From assembly GCA_012514965.1 (NCBI GenBank), contig JAAYZH010000108.1:1-8094 (forward strand): a stretch of 8,094 bases of DNA. Reading direction: 5' to 3'. The notes under the pieces were generated by a model. That model did not search any database, had not been told where the DNA came from, and saw nothing but the letters and a program-made list of their open reading frames with translations. Numbering within the stretch: the stretch's first letter is position 1; every line of letters begins with the position of its first letter. The DNA comes from Clostridiaceae bacterium (GTDB lineage: Bacteria; Bacillota; Clostridia; Saccharofermentanales; Fastidiosipilaceae). Below, one piece after another: positions 1-6,876 of this stretch. Made by a program: the position numbers and the translations under genes.

Positions 1-1591
1 CCCATGGATAGGTGAAAATCTCCTGGAAACCGGCCCTGAAGGCCAGCGTCTCGCGCAGGCGTCGTTCCACCTCCACATCATGCTGATTCACAAAGCCATC
101 GAGCACAACCTGAGGCGGAATAAATTCAAAATTCTCATAGCCAATCATGCGTGCTACTTCTTCGAGTAAGTCATCCGGCAGCGAAACATCACCGGTCGAA
201 CGCCAGCTCGGCACTTGCACGAGGACGCTTTCACTAGTCTCCTGCAGGATCACAAAGCCAAGCGGTTCCAGCAGACTGCGGATTTCCGCTCCGCTCACGA
301 CGCGCCCGATGCGGCTGCTGAGAAAGTCGAAGGCCAGTCTGACATGGGCAGGTTGTGTTTCAGCTGTCTGAGCCTCTCCGTAGGAAGTGAGCACAGCTTC
401 AGGGCAAATCTCGGTCATAAGCTGCATTGCCAGCGCCAGGGCCTGATCCACTCTCTGCGTATCGATATTTTTCTCAAAACGAGTTGAGGCCTCTGTACGC
501 AGACCGTGACGTTGTGTGGTCCGTCTTACACTAAGGGCATTGAACGAGGCAAGTTCAAGAATCATGCTCCGGGTTTCCGGCAGAATCGAGTCCCGCTTGC
601 CGCCCATAACACCGGCCAGAGCCAGGGCTTGGGGACCATCTGTGATCAGCATGTCCGCGGGCACCAGATCGAGCATCGTGTCATCCAAGAGTTCAAGCTT
701 CTCACCTTCGCCGGCCTGACGCACGACAATGCCGTCCGGTACATGACTTAGGTCGAAACCATGCGTCGGCTGCCCGGTACTGAGCATGACATAGTTTGTG
801 ATATCGACCAGATTGTTGATCGGCCGCAGGTCTACTGCCCAAAGACGTTTCTGCATCCAGTACGGCGCAGGCTCAACCGTGAGATTCTCAAAAACCGCGG
901 CCACGTACCGCATGCACTTATCTGTCTGAATCTCGACTGGGTATGGTGCAGGTGCGACAGGCAAACGCAGTTCAGGCAGCGGACGCAGGCTCGTTCCATA
1001 GATCGCGGCCAGTTCTCTGGCCATACCGTAATGGCCCCAGAGGTCCGGGCGGTTCGTCATGGACTTGTTATCAATCTCAAGAACAAAGTCATCCAGTTCC
1101 AGAACTTCCGCCAGTTTGGCTCCGGGCTCGGCAGCAAAATCCTTGAGGTCCATGATAATATGCTCATCTTCGACGGGAAACAACGTTTCGAGACCTAGTT
1201 CATTCGCCCCGCAGATCATTCCCTCGCTCATCACACCGCGCAACTTAGTGACTCCGATTTCGACAGGATCACCTTCGCCGTGCCAGCGTACCAAAGCCCC
1301 GGGTACTGAAACCGCAACCTTTTGGCCGGGTTCCAAATTCGAGCCGCCGCAGACAATTTGTAGAATATGATCCTGACCCGCGTCTACGCGGCAGACCCGC
1401 AGCATATTCGCGTCCGGATGAGGGGCGACCTCGAGGATTCTCCCTACAACGATGCCTTCAAGGCTGTCCTTGGGATTCTCTACACCTTCAACTTCGACCG
1501 TGCGCATGGTTAGGTCATAAGCAAGCTTCTCCATCGTCAGGTCAGCCGGCAGGTCTACGTACTCTTTGATCCAATTCAGTGATAATTTCAT
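1..1591 (-). CDS. pheT: Phenylalanine--tRNA ligase beta subunit (partial, C-terminal third outside window)
   Basis: This is the beta chain of the cytoplasmic alpha2-beta2 phenylalanyl-tRNA synthetase. It binds tRNA and edits Tyr mischarged onto tRNA-Phe. The frame is open from ATG at 1591 to the left edge, giving 530 codons of a family length near 790-810. Seen in order: the EMAP/OB-type tRNA-binding domain with QIVCGGSN (78-85), the clostridial-looking NRPDLWGHYG (180-189), the B3/B4 editing domain (about 210-380), B5 (about 411-485) ending in VPSWRSTGDVSLPDDLLEE, and the start of the catalytic-like core. Taking a constant 12-residue offset from E. coli, the editing residues His265, Glu334, Thr354 and Ala356 correspond to H277, E346, T366 and A368, all kept. 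One small oddity is RFEKN where the family usually has RFEKG. The start is set by AGGAG at 1600-1604, which overlaps the pheS stop codon and lies 8 bases from the ATG. It is co-transcribed with pheS. Confidence 0.97.
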   Translation of the reverse strand, partial: MKLSLNWIKEYVDLPADLTMEKLAYDLTMRTVEVEGVENPKDSLEGIVVGRILEVAPHPDANMLRVCRVDAGQDHILQIVCGGSNLEPGQKVAVSVPGALVRWHGEGDPVEIGVTKLRGVMSEGMICGANELGLETLFPVEDEHIIMDLKDFAAEPGAKLAEVLELDDFVLEIDNKSMTNRPDLWGHYGMARELAAIYGTSLRPLPELRLPVAPAPYPVEIQTDKCMRYVAAVFENLTVEPAPYWMQKRLWAVDLRPINNLVDITNYVMLSTGQPTHGFDLSHVPDGIVVRQAGEGEKLELLDDTMLDLVPADMLITDGPQALALAGVMGGKRDSILPETRSMILELASFNALSVRRTTQRHGLRTEASTRFEKNIDTQRVDQALALAMQLMTEICPEAVLTSYGEAQTAETQPAHVRLAFDFLSSRIGRVVSGAEIRSLLEPLGFVILQETSESVLVQVPSWRSTGDVSLPDDLLEEVARMIGYENFEFIPPQVVLDGFVNQHDVEVERRLRETLAFRAGFQEIFTYPW

Positions 1592-1603
1592 CTGTAACGC
1601 TCC

Positions 1604-2641
1604 TTACTTAAACTGCTGCAAAAAGCGCAGGTCGGCACTGTGGAAGAGTCGCACATCATCCACGCCGTAACGCATCATGACCAGTCGATCCAGACCGATG
1701 TTGATATAGAAACCAGACCACTCAGCCGGGTCGAGGCCCGCTGCCTTCAAGACATTAGGGTGAGGCACACCACCTGGCATCACCTCAATCCAGCCCACGT
1801 TCTTGCAGACACGGCAGCCCTTACCGCCGCACACCTGACACTGCATATCGATCTCGAAACCGGGCTCGACGAAGGGGAAGAAGCCGGCGCGCATCCGGAT
1901 CGGCACCTCATGGCCAAAAACTTTCTCAAGAATCGTCTTGATGAACAGCTGACCGGAAGCAAAAGAAAAGTCCTTGTCGACAATCAGCGCTTCATACTGG
2001 AAGAAAGCGCGCTCATGTCTGGCATCCGTTGTCTCATTACGGAACACCTGTCCCGGATAGACAAAACGAGCCGGAGCACCATGCTCCTTGAGATAACGCA
2101 CAGAAGCACCGGTCAAGTGCGGACGCAGGCACAGGCGTTTGCTGCCTGTAAGTTCTTCTTCAGACTTCAGCCAGTAGGTGTCCATCGATTCACGGGCAGG
2201 ATGCTCTGCGGGAAAGTTCAGATTGTCAAAAGCGTACTTCTCGCTGGTAATTTCGTTCTCTGTGTAGACCTCAAAGCCCATCGAACGAAAAGCGTCGTTC
2301 AAATCGTAGGCCATTTGCGTAATTGGGTGAAGTCCGCCGCCAGGGGGCAGCGTGCCGGGCAAAGTAAGATCAATAAAGCCTTCAAGATGAGAGCTCGACG
2401 CAAGAATCTCGGCTTCGCGCTCTTCGATGGCAGCCGTGATCTCGTCTTTGACCTTATTCCCCTCCTGACCAAGCGACTTGCGCTCTTCGGCGGGTTGCTT
2501 GCCGATGTTCTTGAGCAGCAAGGTCAAACTGCCCTTCTTGCCCAAAATCTGCTGTCTCAGCTCCTGCAGCGATGTGTCGTCTCCGGCCCCTGCAATGGAC
2601 TGTTTGGCCTCTGCTAAAAGCCGTTGTAGTTCGTCTAGCAT
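1604..2641 (-). CDS. pheS: Phenylalanine--tRNA ligase alpha subunit, with unusual active-site residues
   Basis: This is the catalytic alpha chain of phenylalanyl-tRNA synthetase, a class II enzyme that activates Phe and charges tRNA-Phe. It has 345 residues (E. coli PheS has 327). Residues 1-85 form the N-terminal coiled-coil tRNA-binding arm. The catalytic core carries EHPARESMDTYWL (146-158), the motif 2 region GQVFRNETTDARH (197-209), FFQYEAL (213-219), FPFVEPGFEID (255-265), a Cys cluster CQVCGGKGCRVC (268-279), and motif 3 IGLDRL (315-320). The C-terminus aligns without gaps to E. coli from GF(A/Y) to the final QFK. The odd part is that the family GFAFGMG is GFYINIG here, so Y312 sits at E. 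coli Ala294, and FHQxEG has become FFQYEA. The start ATG has AGGAGG at 2646-2651 with a short 4-base gap. A 12-base gap separates its stop from pheT. Expression is controlled by the upstream T-box. The family call is certain; whether the substitutions change specificity is unknown. Confidence 0.97.
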   Translation of the reverse strand: MLDELQRLLAEAKQSIAGAGDDTSLQELRQQILGKKGSLTLLLKNIGKQPAEERKSLGQEGNKVKDEITAAIEEREAEILASSSHLEGFIDLTLPGTLPPGGGLHPITQMAYDLNDAFRSMGFEVYTENEITSEKYAFDNLNFPAEHPARESMDTYWLKSEEELTGSKRLCLRPHLTGASVRYLKEHGAPARFVYPGQVFRNETTDARHERAFFQYEALIVDKDFSFASGQLFIKTILEKVFGHEVPIRMRAGFFPFVEPGFEIDMQCQVCGGKGCRVCKNVGWIEVMPGGVPHPNVLKAAGLDPAEWSGFYINIGLDRLVMMRYGVDDVRLFHSADLRFLQQFK

Positions 2642-2654
2642 AACTCCTCCTCAT

Positions 2655-2683
2655 AAAAAAATCCCATGGCATTCACCATGGGA
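2655..2683 (-). terminator. Regulated intrinsic terminator of the T-box leader
   Basis: An 8-bp perfect stem, TCCCATGG (2676-2683) with CCATGGGA (2662-2669), has a 6-base loop and is followed by seven U residues (2655-2661), just before the pheS ribosome binding site. It is disrupted when the antiterminator forms on uncharged tRNA-Phe. Confidence 0.93.
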
Positions 2684-2897
2684 CGTATGTAACGCGGTAC
2701 CACCCAAATTGCTCAGCTCCCCTCTGGAGGGCCAAGCCGCTTAGCGTAGGGATAACGGACCATCCGGCAGCCTGGAGGCCGCAGCTCAGGGGGTGAACAT
2801 GCCGGCAAACCCACTCGCGTCGGATTCCAGCCCCTGTCCGCCGCTCTCTGTCAATAGGTCTGCGATGCCGGACTCTTCCCCGTCAACGCTTTTCAAG
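2655..2897 (-). ncRNA. T-box riboswitch leader sensing uncharged tRNA-Phe
   Basis: This cis-acting leader of pheST reads the charging state of tRNA-Phe. The canonical T-box GGGTGGTACCGCG lies at 2693-2705 on the minus strand. Its bulge UGGU (2699-2702) can pair with the ACCA end of tRNA-Phe (discriminator A). Stem I shows the S-turn-type GAAGAGT, CCGGCA (2866-2871) pairing with TGCCGG (2802-2807), the AGAGAG element, and a specifier loop holding TTC at 2795-2797, a Phe codon. The antiterminator can be drawn: GCG (2693-2695) with CGT (2683-2685), and TGGG (2703-2706) with CCCA (2679-2682). It uses bases of the terminator 5' arm, so the two folds are mutually exclusive. The 5' end is estimated from the promoter. 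Confidence 0.93.
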
Positions 2898-2902
2898 AAT
2901 TC

Positions 2903-2931
2903 AATATAACTGATTTGCGCTCAAATGACAA
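2903..2931 (-). promoter_or_regulatory. Sigma-A-type promoter of pheST
   Basis: The -35 TTGTCA (2926-2931) and -10 TATATT (2903-2908) are separated by exactly 17 bases, reading leftward into the T-box leader. Transcription should begin near 2896. This is the best promoter match in the window. Confidence 0.8.
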
Positions 2932-3072
2932 GAAAGCCTGCCCAAGCACGTCTATGACTAAAATCCGTGATTTTGCCTGAAAATCGCCCCTTTGTTCCCA
3001 CCCTGCGGCGTTCGATCTGCTAGTCTTATAAGTAATAAATCAATCCGTTTCATTTTACTAGGAGGCTACTTC

Positions 3073-4068
3073 ATGAGTTACACACCCGCAGAAAACCGCT
3101 ACGAAAACGTAGAGTACGCCCGCTCAGGTAATTCCGGTCTCTTGCTGCCCAAAGTCTCTTTGGGCTTTTGGCACAATTTCGGCGACACCGGCAACATCGA
3201 AAACATGCGTGCCATGTGTCGGACCGCCTTTGACCACGGCATTACCCACTTTGACCTTGCCAATAACTACGGTCCTCCCGGCGGTTCCGCCGAAATCAAC
3301 ACGGGCCGCATCTTACAAGAAGACTTCGCAGCTCATCGCGATGAGCTGATCATCAGCAGCAAGGCCGGATACTACATGTGGCCGGGTCCTTACGGCGACG
3401 GCGGCAGCCGCAAATATCTCATCTCAAGCATCGACCAGAGTCTCAAGCGCCTGCAACTTGACTACGTCGACATTTTCTATCACCACAGAATGGACCCCGA
3501 CACACCGTTAGAAGAGACCATGGGTGCTTTGGCCGACATCATCCTCAGCGGCAAAGCCCTCTACGCCGGCATCTCGAATTACGACGCTGCCACTTCGCTG
3601 CGCGCCATGGAGATCATGGACGATCTGGGCGTTCCCCTGGTGATCAACCAGAGTCGCTACTCCATCTTTGACCGCCGCGCCGAACAGGAAGGTCTGACTA
3701 GCCTCAACCAAGAGAGCAAGCTAGGCTTGATCACCTTCAGTCCTCTGGCCCAGGGCCTCTTGACGGATCGTTATCTGAACGGAATTCCGGCTGACAGCCG
3801 CGTCCGTACTGACGGTCGTTTCCTCAAGGAATCACAGGTCGGCGAAGCACGTTTGCAACAGATCCGCCGTCTCAACGAAGTCGCCCAAGCCCGTGGCCAA
3901 AGCCTGGCCGCCATGGCCCTCGCCTGGATTCTCGCTGATAACAAGGCTGCCAGTGTCCTGATCGGCGCTTCCAAGCCTGAGCAGATCCTCGATAACCTCA
4001 AAGCAGTCGAAAACACTCTCTTCACTGCCGAAGAGCTCAAACTGATCGACGAGATTTCACTGGCTTAA
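3073..4068 (+). CDS. gpr: Aldo/keto reductase, YghZ/Gpr type (L-glyceraldehyde 3-phosphate reductase-like)
   Basis: This is an NADPH-dependent cytoplasmic reductase of 331 residues, closely similar over its whole length to E. coli YghZ/Gpr (346 residues), which reduces L-glyceraldehyde 3-phosphate and also methylglyoxal. Shared blocks include LGFWHNFGDTGNIE, GITHFDLANNYGPP, YMWPGPYGDGGSRKYL, LAQGLLTDRYLNGIP and SVLIGASKPEQ. The aldo/keto reductase tetrad is D61, Y66, K97 and H138; the last block is the usual C-terminal NADPH-phosphate-binding segment. An in-frame ATG-independent extension to 2992 exists, but AGGAGG at 3060-3065, 7 bases before the ATG, decides the start at 3073. It is monocistronic, divergent from pheST, and ends in a strong terminator. 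I found no convincing -35/-10 pair upstream; TATAAG at 3027-3032 is an isolated -10-like match. The subfamily is well supported, but the physiological substrate here is inferred. Confidence 0.92.
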   Translation: MSYTPAENRYENVEYARSGNSGLLLPKVSLGFWHNFGDTGNIENMRAMCRTAFDHGITHFDLANNYGPPGGSAEINTGRILQEDFAAHRDELIISSKAGYYMWPGPYGDGGSRKYLISSIDQSLKRLQLDYVDIFYHHRMDPDTPLEETMGALADIILSGKALYAGISNYDAATSLRAMEIMDDLGVPLVINQSRYSIFDRRAEQEGLTSLNQESKLGLITFSPLAQGLLTDRYLNGIPADSRVRTDGRFLKESQVGEARLQQIRRLNEVAQARGQSLAAMALAWILADNKAASVLIGASKPEQILDNLKAVENTLFTAEELKLIDEISLA

Positions 4069-4095
4069 AATACTTGGAATTTATCGGACCATAGG

Positions 4096-4147
4096 CTGCC
4101 CCTGCCGCGTATTCTTTGGCGCGACAGGGGCAGTTTCTTATGTTTTT
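4096..4147 (+). terminator. Rho-independent terminator after the aldo/keto reductase
   Basis: A 9-bp perfect stem, CTGCCCCTG (4096-4104) with CAGGGGCAG (4125-4133), can be extended inward by CGCG-type pairs, and a T-rich tail (TTTCTTATGTTTTT) runs to 4147. It lies 28 bases beyond the stop codon. Confidence 0.85.
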
Positions 4148-4171
4148 GCGTGTTGCTGGCGTCTACATCGA

Positions 4172-4202
4172 CAACTTTTGCCGTTGTAGGTGGCGAAAGT
4201 TG
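4172..4202. other. Hairpin in convergent intergenic region
   Basis: CAACTTTTGCC (4172-4182) pairs with GGCGAAAGTTG (4192-4202) over 11 bases with one T-G wobble and a 9-base loop. No T-tract follows on either strand, so it is not a standard terminator. It lies between the reductase terminator and the tandem repeat. Function is unknown. Confidence 0.5.
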
Positions 4203-4290
4203 CCATTGCATCCCCTCAGATAAAAGATAACGTTTAATCTACCTACTTCTTCACCGGCGATGCGCCTGAGAAAAGTCCCCAACATGAGCA

Positions 4291-4482
4291 GGGGGGGTGC
4301 AGTGGACAAAAATTGCGTTATTCCAAGTGGCGGGCACACACTTTCGCAAATTTTGGCCAGATCAGGGGGGTGCAGTGGACAAAATTTTCGATATTCCAAG
4401 CCCCGGGCTCACACTTTCGCAAATTTTGGCCAGATCAGGGGGTGCAGTGGACAAAATTTTCGATATTCCAAGCTCCGGGCAC
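4291..4482. repeat. Tandem repeat, unit about 73 bp, two full copies and one partial
   Basis: Copies start at 4291, 4365 and 4438, each with a G-run (7, 6 and 5 G) followed by TGCAGTGGACAAAA. The first two are about 85-90% alike and share the second half CACACTTTCGCAAATTTTGG plus CCAGATCA. The third is identical to copy 2 for its first 33 bases after the G-run, then breaks off near 4482. Each unit carries a near-palindrome: GGACAAAATTTTCGA against TCGCAAATTTTGGCC matches at 13 of 15 positions as an inverted repeat, so hairpins can form within a unit or between neighbours. The units differ by one base in length, so they do not keep a reading frame; a coding role is unlikely. The position, between 3' ends of convergent genes, is typical of REP-like or other short interspersed elements. 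I know no named family that matches. Confidence 0.85.
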
Positions 4483-4520
4483 CTCATCTCGATACTCGCC
4501 TTGCCCTAGCGCACCAAAGA

Positions 4521-5903
4521 TTAGGGAATATACGGCAGACTTGCTGCGGCCATGCTTTGGCCGACACGACGAAGATTGTCATCCGGCAGTGTGACACTCA
4601 AATTCGCTGCGATTGCCGGATACTCCGTCTGCAGCACTTCGTTGCAGACTTTGAGAATGAGGTCACCGCCCTTACCGGAGACAACCCGACCCATGAGAAT
4701 TACATGACGGACGTCGTAGAAGTCGCTGTAATAGGCCAGTTCATGCCCCAGATAGACGCCGATGCTCTCGAAAATCTGCCGGGCCTTGGGGTCATCGTCC
4801 TCCATGGAAGTTTGAATGGCCTTAAGCTTTGCGGCCAAAGAGAGATCGGGGTCGATCCCCAGGCCGGCAACTTCGGCCAGACGGATGGCGGCATCCTGCG
4901 AAAAATATTTGCAGCCGACACCGTAGTCACCGGACCACTCGTCCTGTGTGGCCTGTGCCTGCAAATCGACGGGAGCAAAAGCCAGTTCGTTCAACCAGCC
5001 GGCAATGTTCTCGTTTTCGTCTACGAAGCCGACCGCCTCACTTGTGCCCATGGCAATACCCATAATATTGCCTTCATTCAGGCTCATGGCTCCTGCCAAA
5101 GCAGACACGTCACCGTCGTTCGCAACCACCAGCGGTTTGCCTGGAGCTACAGCTTCCGCGGCCCGCAGGTAAATATCCTCCACCGCGGCATAGTTTTCCC
5201 TCGGGACAGCCAGGAAGAGTGAAGCTTCTCTGGTCTGGTTGTCGATATAAATACCCGCGGAAGACACGCCTATGCCATCGACACGGGGCATTTTGGCCGC
5301 AGCCGTGCGGAAAGATTCCAGTATGCCTTGGTAATGATAGTCCGGATCGGAGTTAAGCTTGGGGTACCAGATTACTTCTTCGGAGTAGACGGTTTCGCCA
5401 TCAATGACCGCAGATACCTTGCGATCACTGCCGCCGGCATCAAAACCGATACGACAACCGTTCATGTGTTTGCCGACGGACTCAAAGGATTCTTTGGCCT
5501 CAGGACATTCCGCATAACGCAAGCTCAAAACTTCGACAGGAGATGCATAGACCTTGCTCATAAAGTGGTAATCAAATGCTCTTTCCCCTTCAGCAGTGTA
5601 TTGCCCGGCAATCGCTAGAGCGATGCGGTCATCTCCGCAAATATAGATACGAAAGCCGCCGCGAGACCACAACATCATCTTGACCAATTTGCTGACATAA
5701 AGTATATCTGCGTCCAAGGAAATATCCGTGCCGCGAACATAGGTTCTATAGACGGACAGATATCCGCCGTTGCGTTCGACAGCCACAGCCAGAGGCTTAC
5801 TCGCCTCCGCCAGATAAGCGTCGTTCCACTTCTTGACTGGCAAAAAAGTCTCTTCGAGCGGTGCCTGCCTCTGTAAATTTACCTCGATACCATGTAATTG
5901 CAT
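4521..5903 (-). CDS. ROK/hexokinase-like sugar kinase family protein with extra N-terminal region
   Basis: This is a 460-residue protein of the ASKHA (actin/hexokinase) fold, probably a cytoplasmic sugar or amino-sugar kinase. Seen: phosphate-1 loop GFDAGGSDRK (153-162), candidate catalytic Asp in VANDGDVSALAGA (D263, by analogy with ROK NDANAA), phosphate-2 loop AMGTSEAVG (284-292), GWLNELAFAP (302-311) where ROK proteins have GExGH, and an adenosine-type segment MGRVVSGKGGD (404-414). The C-terminus reads RRVGQSMAAASLP. The zinc motif CxCGxxGC of typical ROK proteins is absent. About 150 residues precede the kinase fold and I do not recognise them. An in-frame GTG at 5909 is only one base from the Shine-Dalgarno; GGGGGAG at 5911-5917 lies 7 bases before ATG 5903, so I chose the ATG. 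No terminator is visible after the stop; the tandem repeat begins about 40 bases beyond. The substrate is unknown. Confidence 0.8.
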   Translation of the reverse strand: MQLHGIEVNLQRQAPLEETFLPVKKWNDAYLAEASKPLAVAVERNGGYLSVYRTYVRGTDISLDADILYVSKLVKMMLWSRGGFRIYICGDDRIALAIAGQYTAEGERAFDYHFMSKVYASPVEVLSLRYAECPEAKESFESVGKHMNGCRIGFDAGGSDRKVSAVIDGETVYSEEVIWYPKLNSDPDYHYQGILESFRTAAAKMPRVDGIGVSSAGIYIDNQTREASLFLAVPRENYAAVEDIYLRAAEAVAPGKPLVVANDGDVSALAGAMSLNEGNIMGIAMGTSEAVGFVDENENIAGWLNELAFAPVDLQAQATQDEWSGDYGVGCKYFSQDAAIRLAEVAGLGIDPDLSLAAKLKAIQTSMEDDDPKARQIFESIGVYLGHELAYYSDFYDVRHVILMGRVVSGKGGDLILKVCNEVLQTEYPAIAANLSVTLPDDNLRRVGQSMAAASLPYIP

Positions 5904-5947
5904 ATTCACTCTCCCCCAAAAGTACTGCTTCTAGCATAGCCGAAATC

Positions 5948-5996
5948 GAAAAAAAGAACAGAGCCATGACCCACAAGAATTGCGTGAAAGGCTCTG
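5948..5996 (-). terminator. Rho-independent terminator after the pirin gene
   Basis: The stem GGCTCTG/CAGAGCC (arms 5959-5965 and 5990-5996) encloses a long loop with a further CAC/GTG pairing. On the minus strand it is followed by a T-rich run (TTCTTTTTTTCG). It separates pirin transcription from the kinase-like gene downstream. Confidence 0.8.
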
Positions 5997-6016
5997 AATA
6001 TTTACGTTAACCTGAT

Positions 6017-6838
6017 TTACTTAATAAATGTACCGGCACGGAGTTCATCGAAAGCGTGAGCCAGTTCGGCACGGGTATTCATGACAATCGGACCGCCCCA
6101 AGCAATGGGCTCATCCAGGCGCGGGGCGCTGAAGAATATCACTCTGCCTGGCCCTTTGGTTGTAAAACAGACGCGAGAGCCTTTACTGAGGAGCAGGGCG
6201 GACTTTTCGGAATAAAGCTTGTCACCGACAAAGGCATCACCCTTCAGCAGGAACAGAAATGCCGTTTCCTCTTCCCCAACGGGGATTTCTATCTCCTGTT
6301 TGCCTTCGGTATCGATGTCGAATACTTTCGCCTGGACATAGAGAGGCGTGAAGCCGACAGCATCTTTATACTGACCGGACAGCACGCGCACGGTATAGCC
6401 ACTCGCCTGCGCGATGCCGATGTTCTCAGCCGTCAAAGCCGCATAATTCGGCGGGCTCATCTTCTGCTCAGCCGGCAGGTTGATCCAAAGCTGGAAACCG
6501 AGAATCTGCTCACGCGGCAGGGGCATTTCTTCGTGTAGGATTCCTGAACCGGCAGTCATCCATTGCGCTTCACCGTCGCGAATCACGTCCTTATTGCCCA
6601 TACTGTCCTCATGCGCAATCTCGCCTTGAACCAGATAGGTCAGGGTCTCAATGCCGCGATGAGGGTGCATCGGAAAACCAGCTACATAATCAGCCGGGTT
6701 CTGGCTGTCAAATGAATCCAACATCAAAAACGGGTCAAAACTATCGACTGTATCATGTCCCAGCACTCTTACCAGGTGTACACCGGCACCATCCACGGCC
6801 GGAGAACCCTTGATGATTCTCTCTACGCTGCGATCCAT
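6017..6838 (-). CDS. Pirin family protein (bicupin, metal-binding)
   Basis: This is a 273-residue cupin protein of the pirin family (members include bacterial quercetin 2,3-dioxygenases such as YhaK/YhhW and eukaryotic pirin). The N-terminal cupin holds the signature HPHRGIETLTYLVQGEIAHED (58-78, key residues H58, H60, E64) and AQWMTAGSGILHEE (91-104). The expected Fe/Ni-type ligands are H58, H60, H102 and E104, matching human pirin His56, His58, His101 and Glu103. The C-terminal cupin (about 165-245) lacks ligands, as usual. The start is supported by GGAGGT at 6845-6850, 7 bases upstream. The gene follows the histidine kinase by 38 bases; it could be co-transcribed, or use the TATAAT at 6869-6874, although no good -35 accompanies it. 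The family is certain. Whether it acts as a dioxygenase or a redox-responsive regulator cannot be decided here. Confidence 0.94.
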   Translation of the reverse strand: MDRSVERIIKGSPAVDGAGVHLVRVLGHDTVDSFDPFLMLDSFDSQNPADYVAGFPMHPHRGIETLTYLVQGEIAHEDSMGNKDVIRDGEAQWMTAGSGILHEEMPLPREQILGFQLWINLPAEQKMSPPNYAALTAENIGIAQASGYTVRVLSGQYKDAVGFTPLYVQAKVFDIDTEGKQEIEIPVGEEETAFLFLLKGDAFVGDKLYSEKSALLLSKGSRVCFTTKGPGRVIFFSAPRLDEPIAWGGPIVMNTRAELAHAFDELRAGTFIK

Positions 6839-6857
6839 AATCTTACCTCCAAAAACA

Positions 6858-6874
6858 ATAATATGCTTATTATA
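6858..6874 (-). promoter_or_regulatory. Possible -10 box overlapping an AT-rich palindrome before pirin
   Basis: A perfect TATAAT lies at 6869-6874 in the 38-base gap between the kinase stop codon and pirin. It overlaps an inverted repeat, ATAATA (6868-6873) with TATTAT (6858-6863) around AGCA. At 16-18 base spacing I see no good -35 (GCCTCC at 17). A palindrome covering a -10 box is where an operator might sit, but AT-rich palindromes of this size also arise by chance. Confidence 0.35.
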
Positions 6875-6876
6875 AC

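Noticed and set aside
1640..2617. 325-codon open frame on the plus strand, opposite pheS
   Set aside because: It is the antisense shadow of pheS, with no ribosome binding site and no recognisable domain; pheS itself is certain.
2992..3072. 27-residue N-terminal extension of the reductase
   Set aside because: Not in E. coli YghZ, and a near-perfect ribosome binding site sits 7 bases before the internal ATG at 3073.
4163..4399. 78-codon minus-strand frame across the repeat
   Set aside because: Composed of repeat and intergenic DNA, no ribosome binding site, and overlaps the hairpin; more likely a spurious ORF of a non-coding repeat.
4291..4482. CRISPR array
   Set aside because: The whole unit repeats, including the part that would be the spacer; only about 2.6 copies, no conserved short repeat with unique spacers, no cas genes.
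4260..5222. 320-codon plus-strand open frame running through the tandem repeat into the kinase-like gene
   Set aside because: Most of it is antisense to the ROK-like gene. The repeat part gives a repeated peptide only because the units are near multiples of three, and the unit lengths break frame. No ribosome binding site.
5904..5909. GTG start two codons upstream for the ROK-like gene
   Set aside because: It lies directly against the Shine-Dalgarno sequence, whereas ATG 5903 has the normal 7-base spacing.
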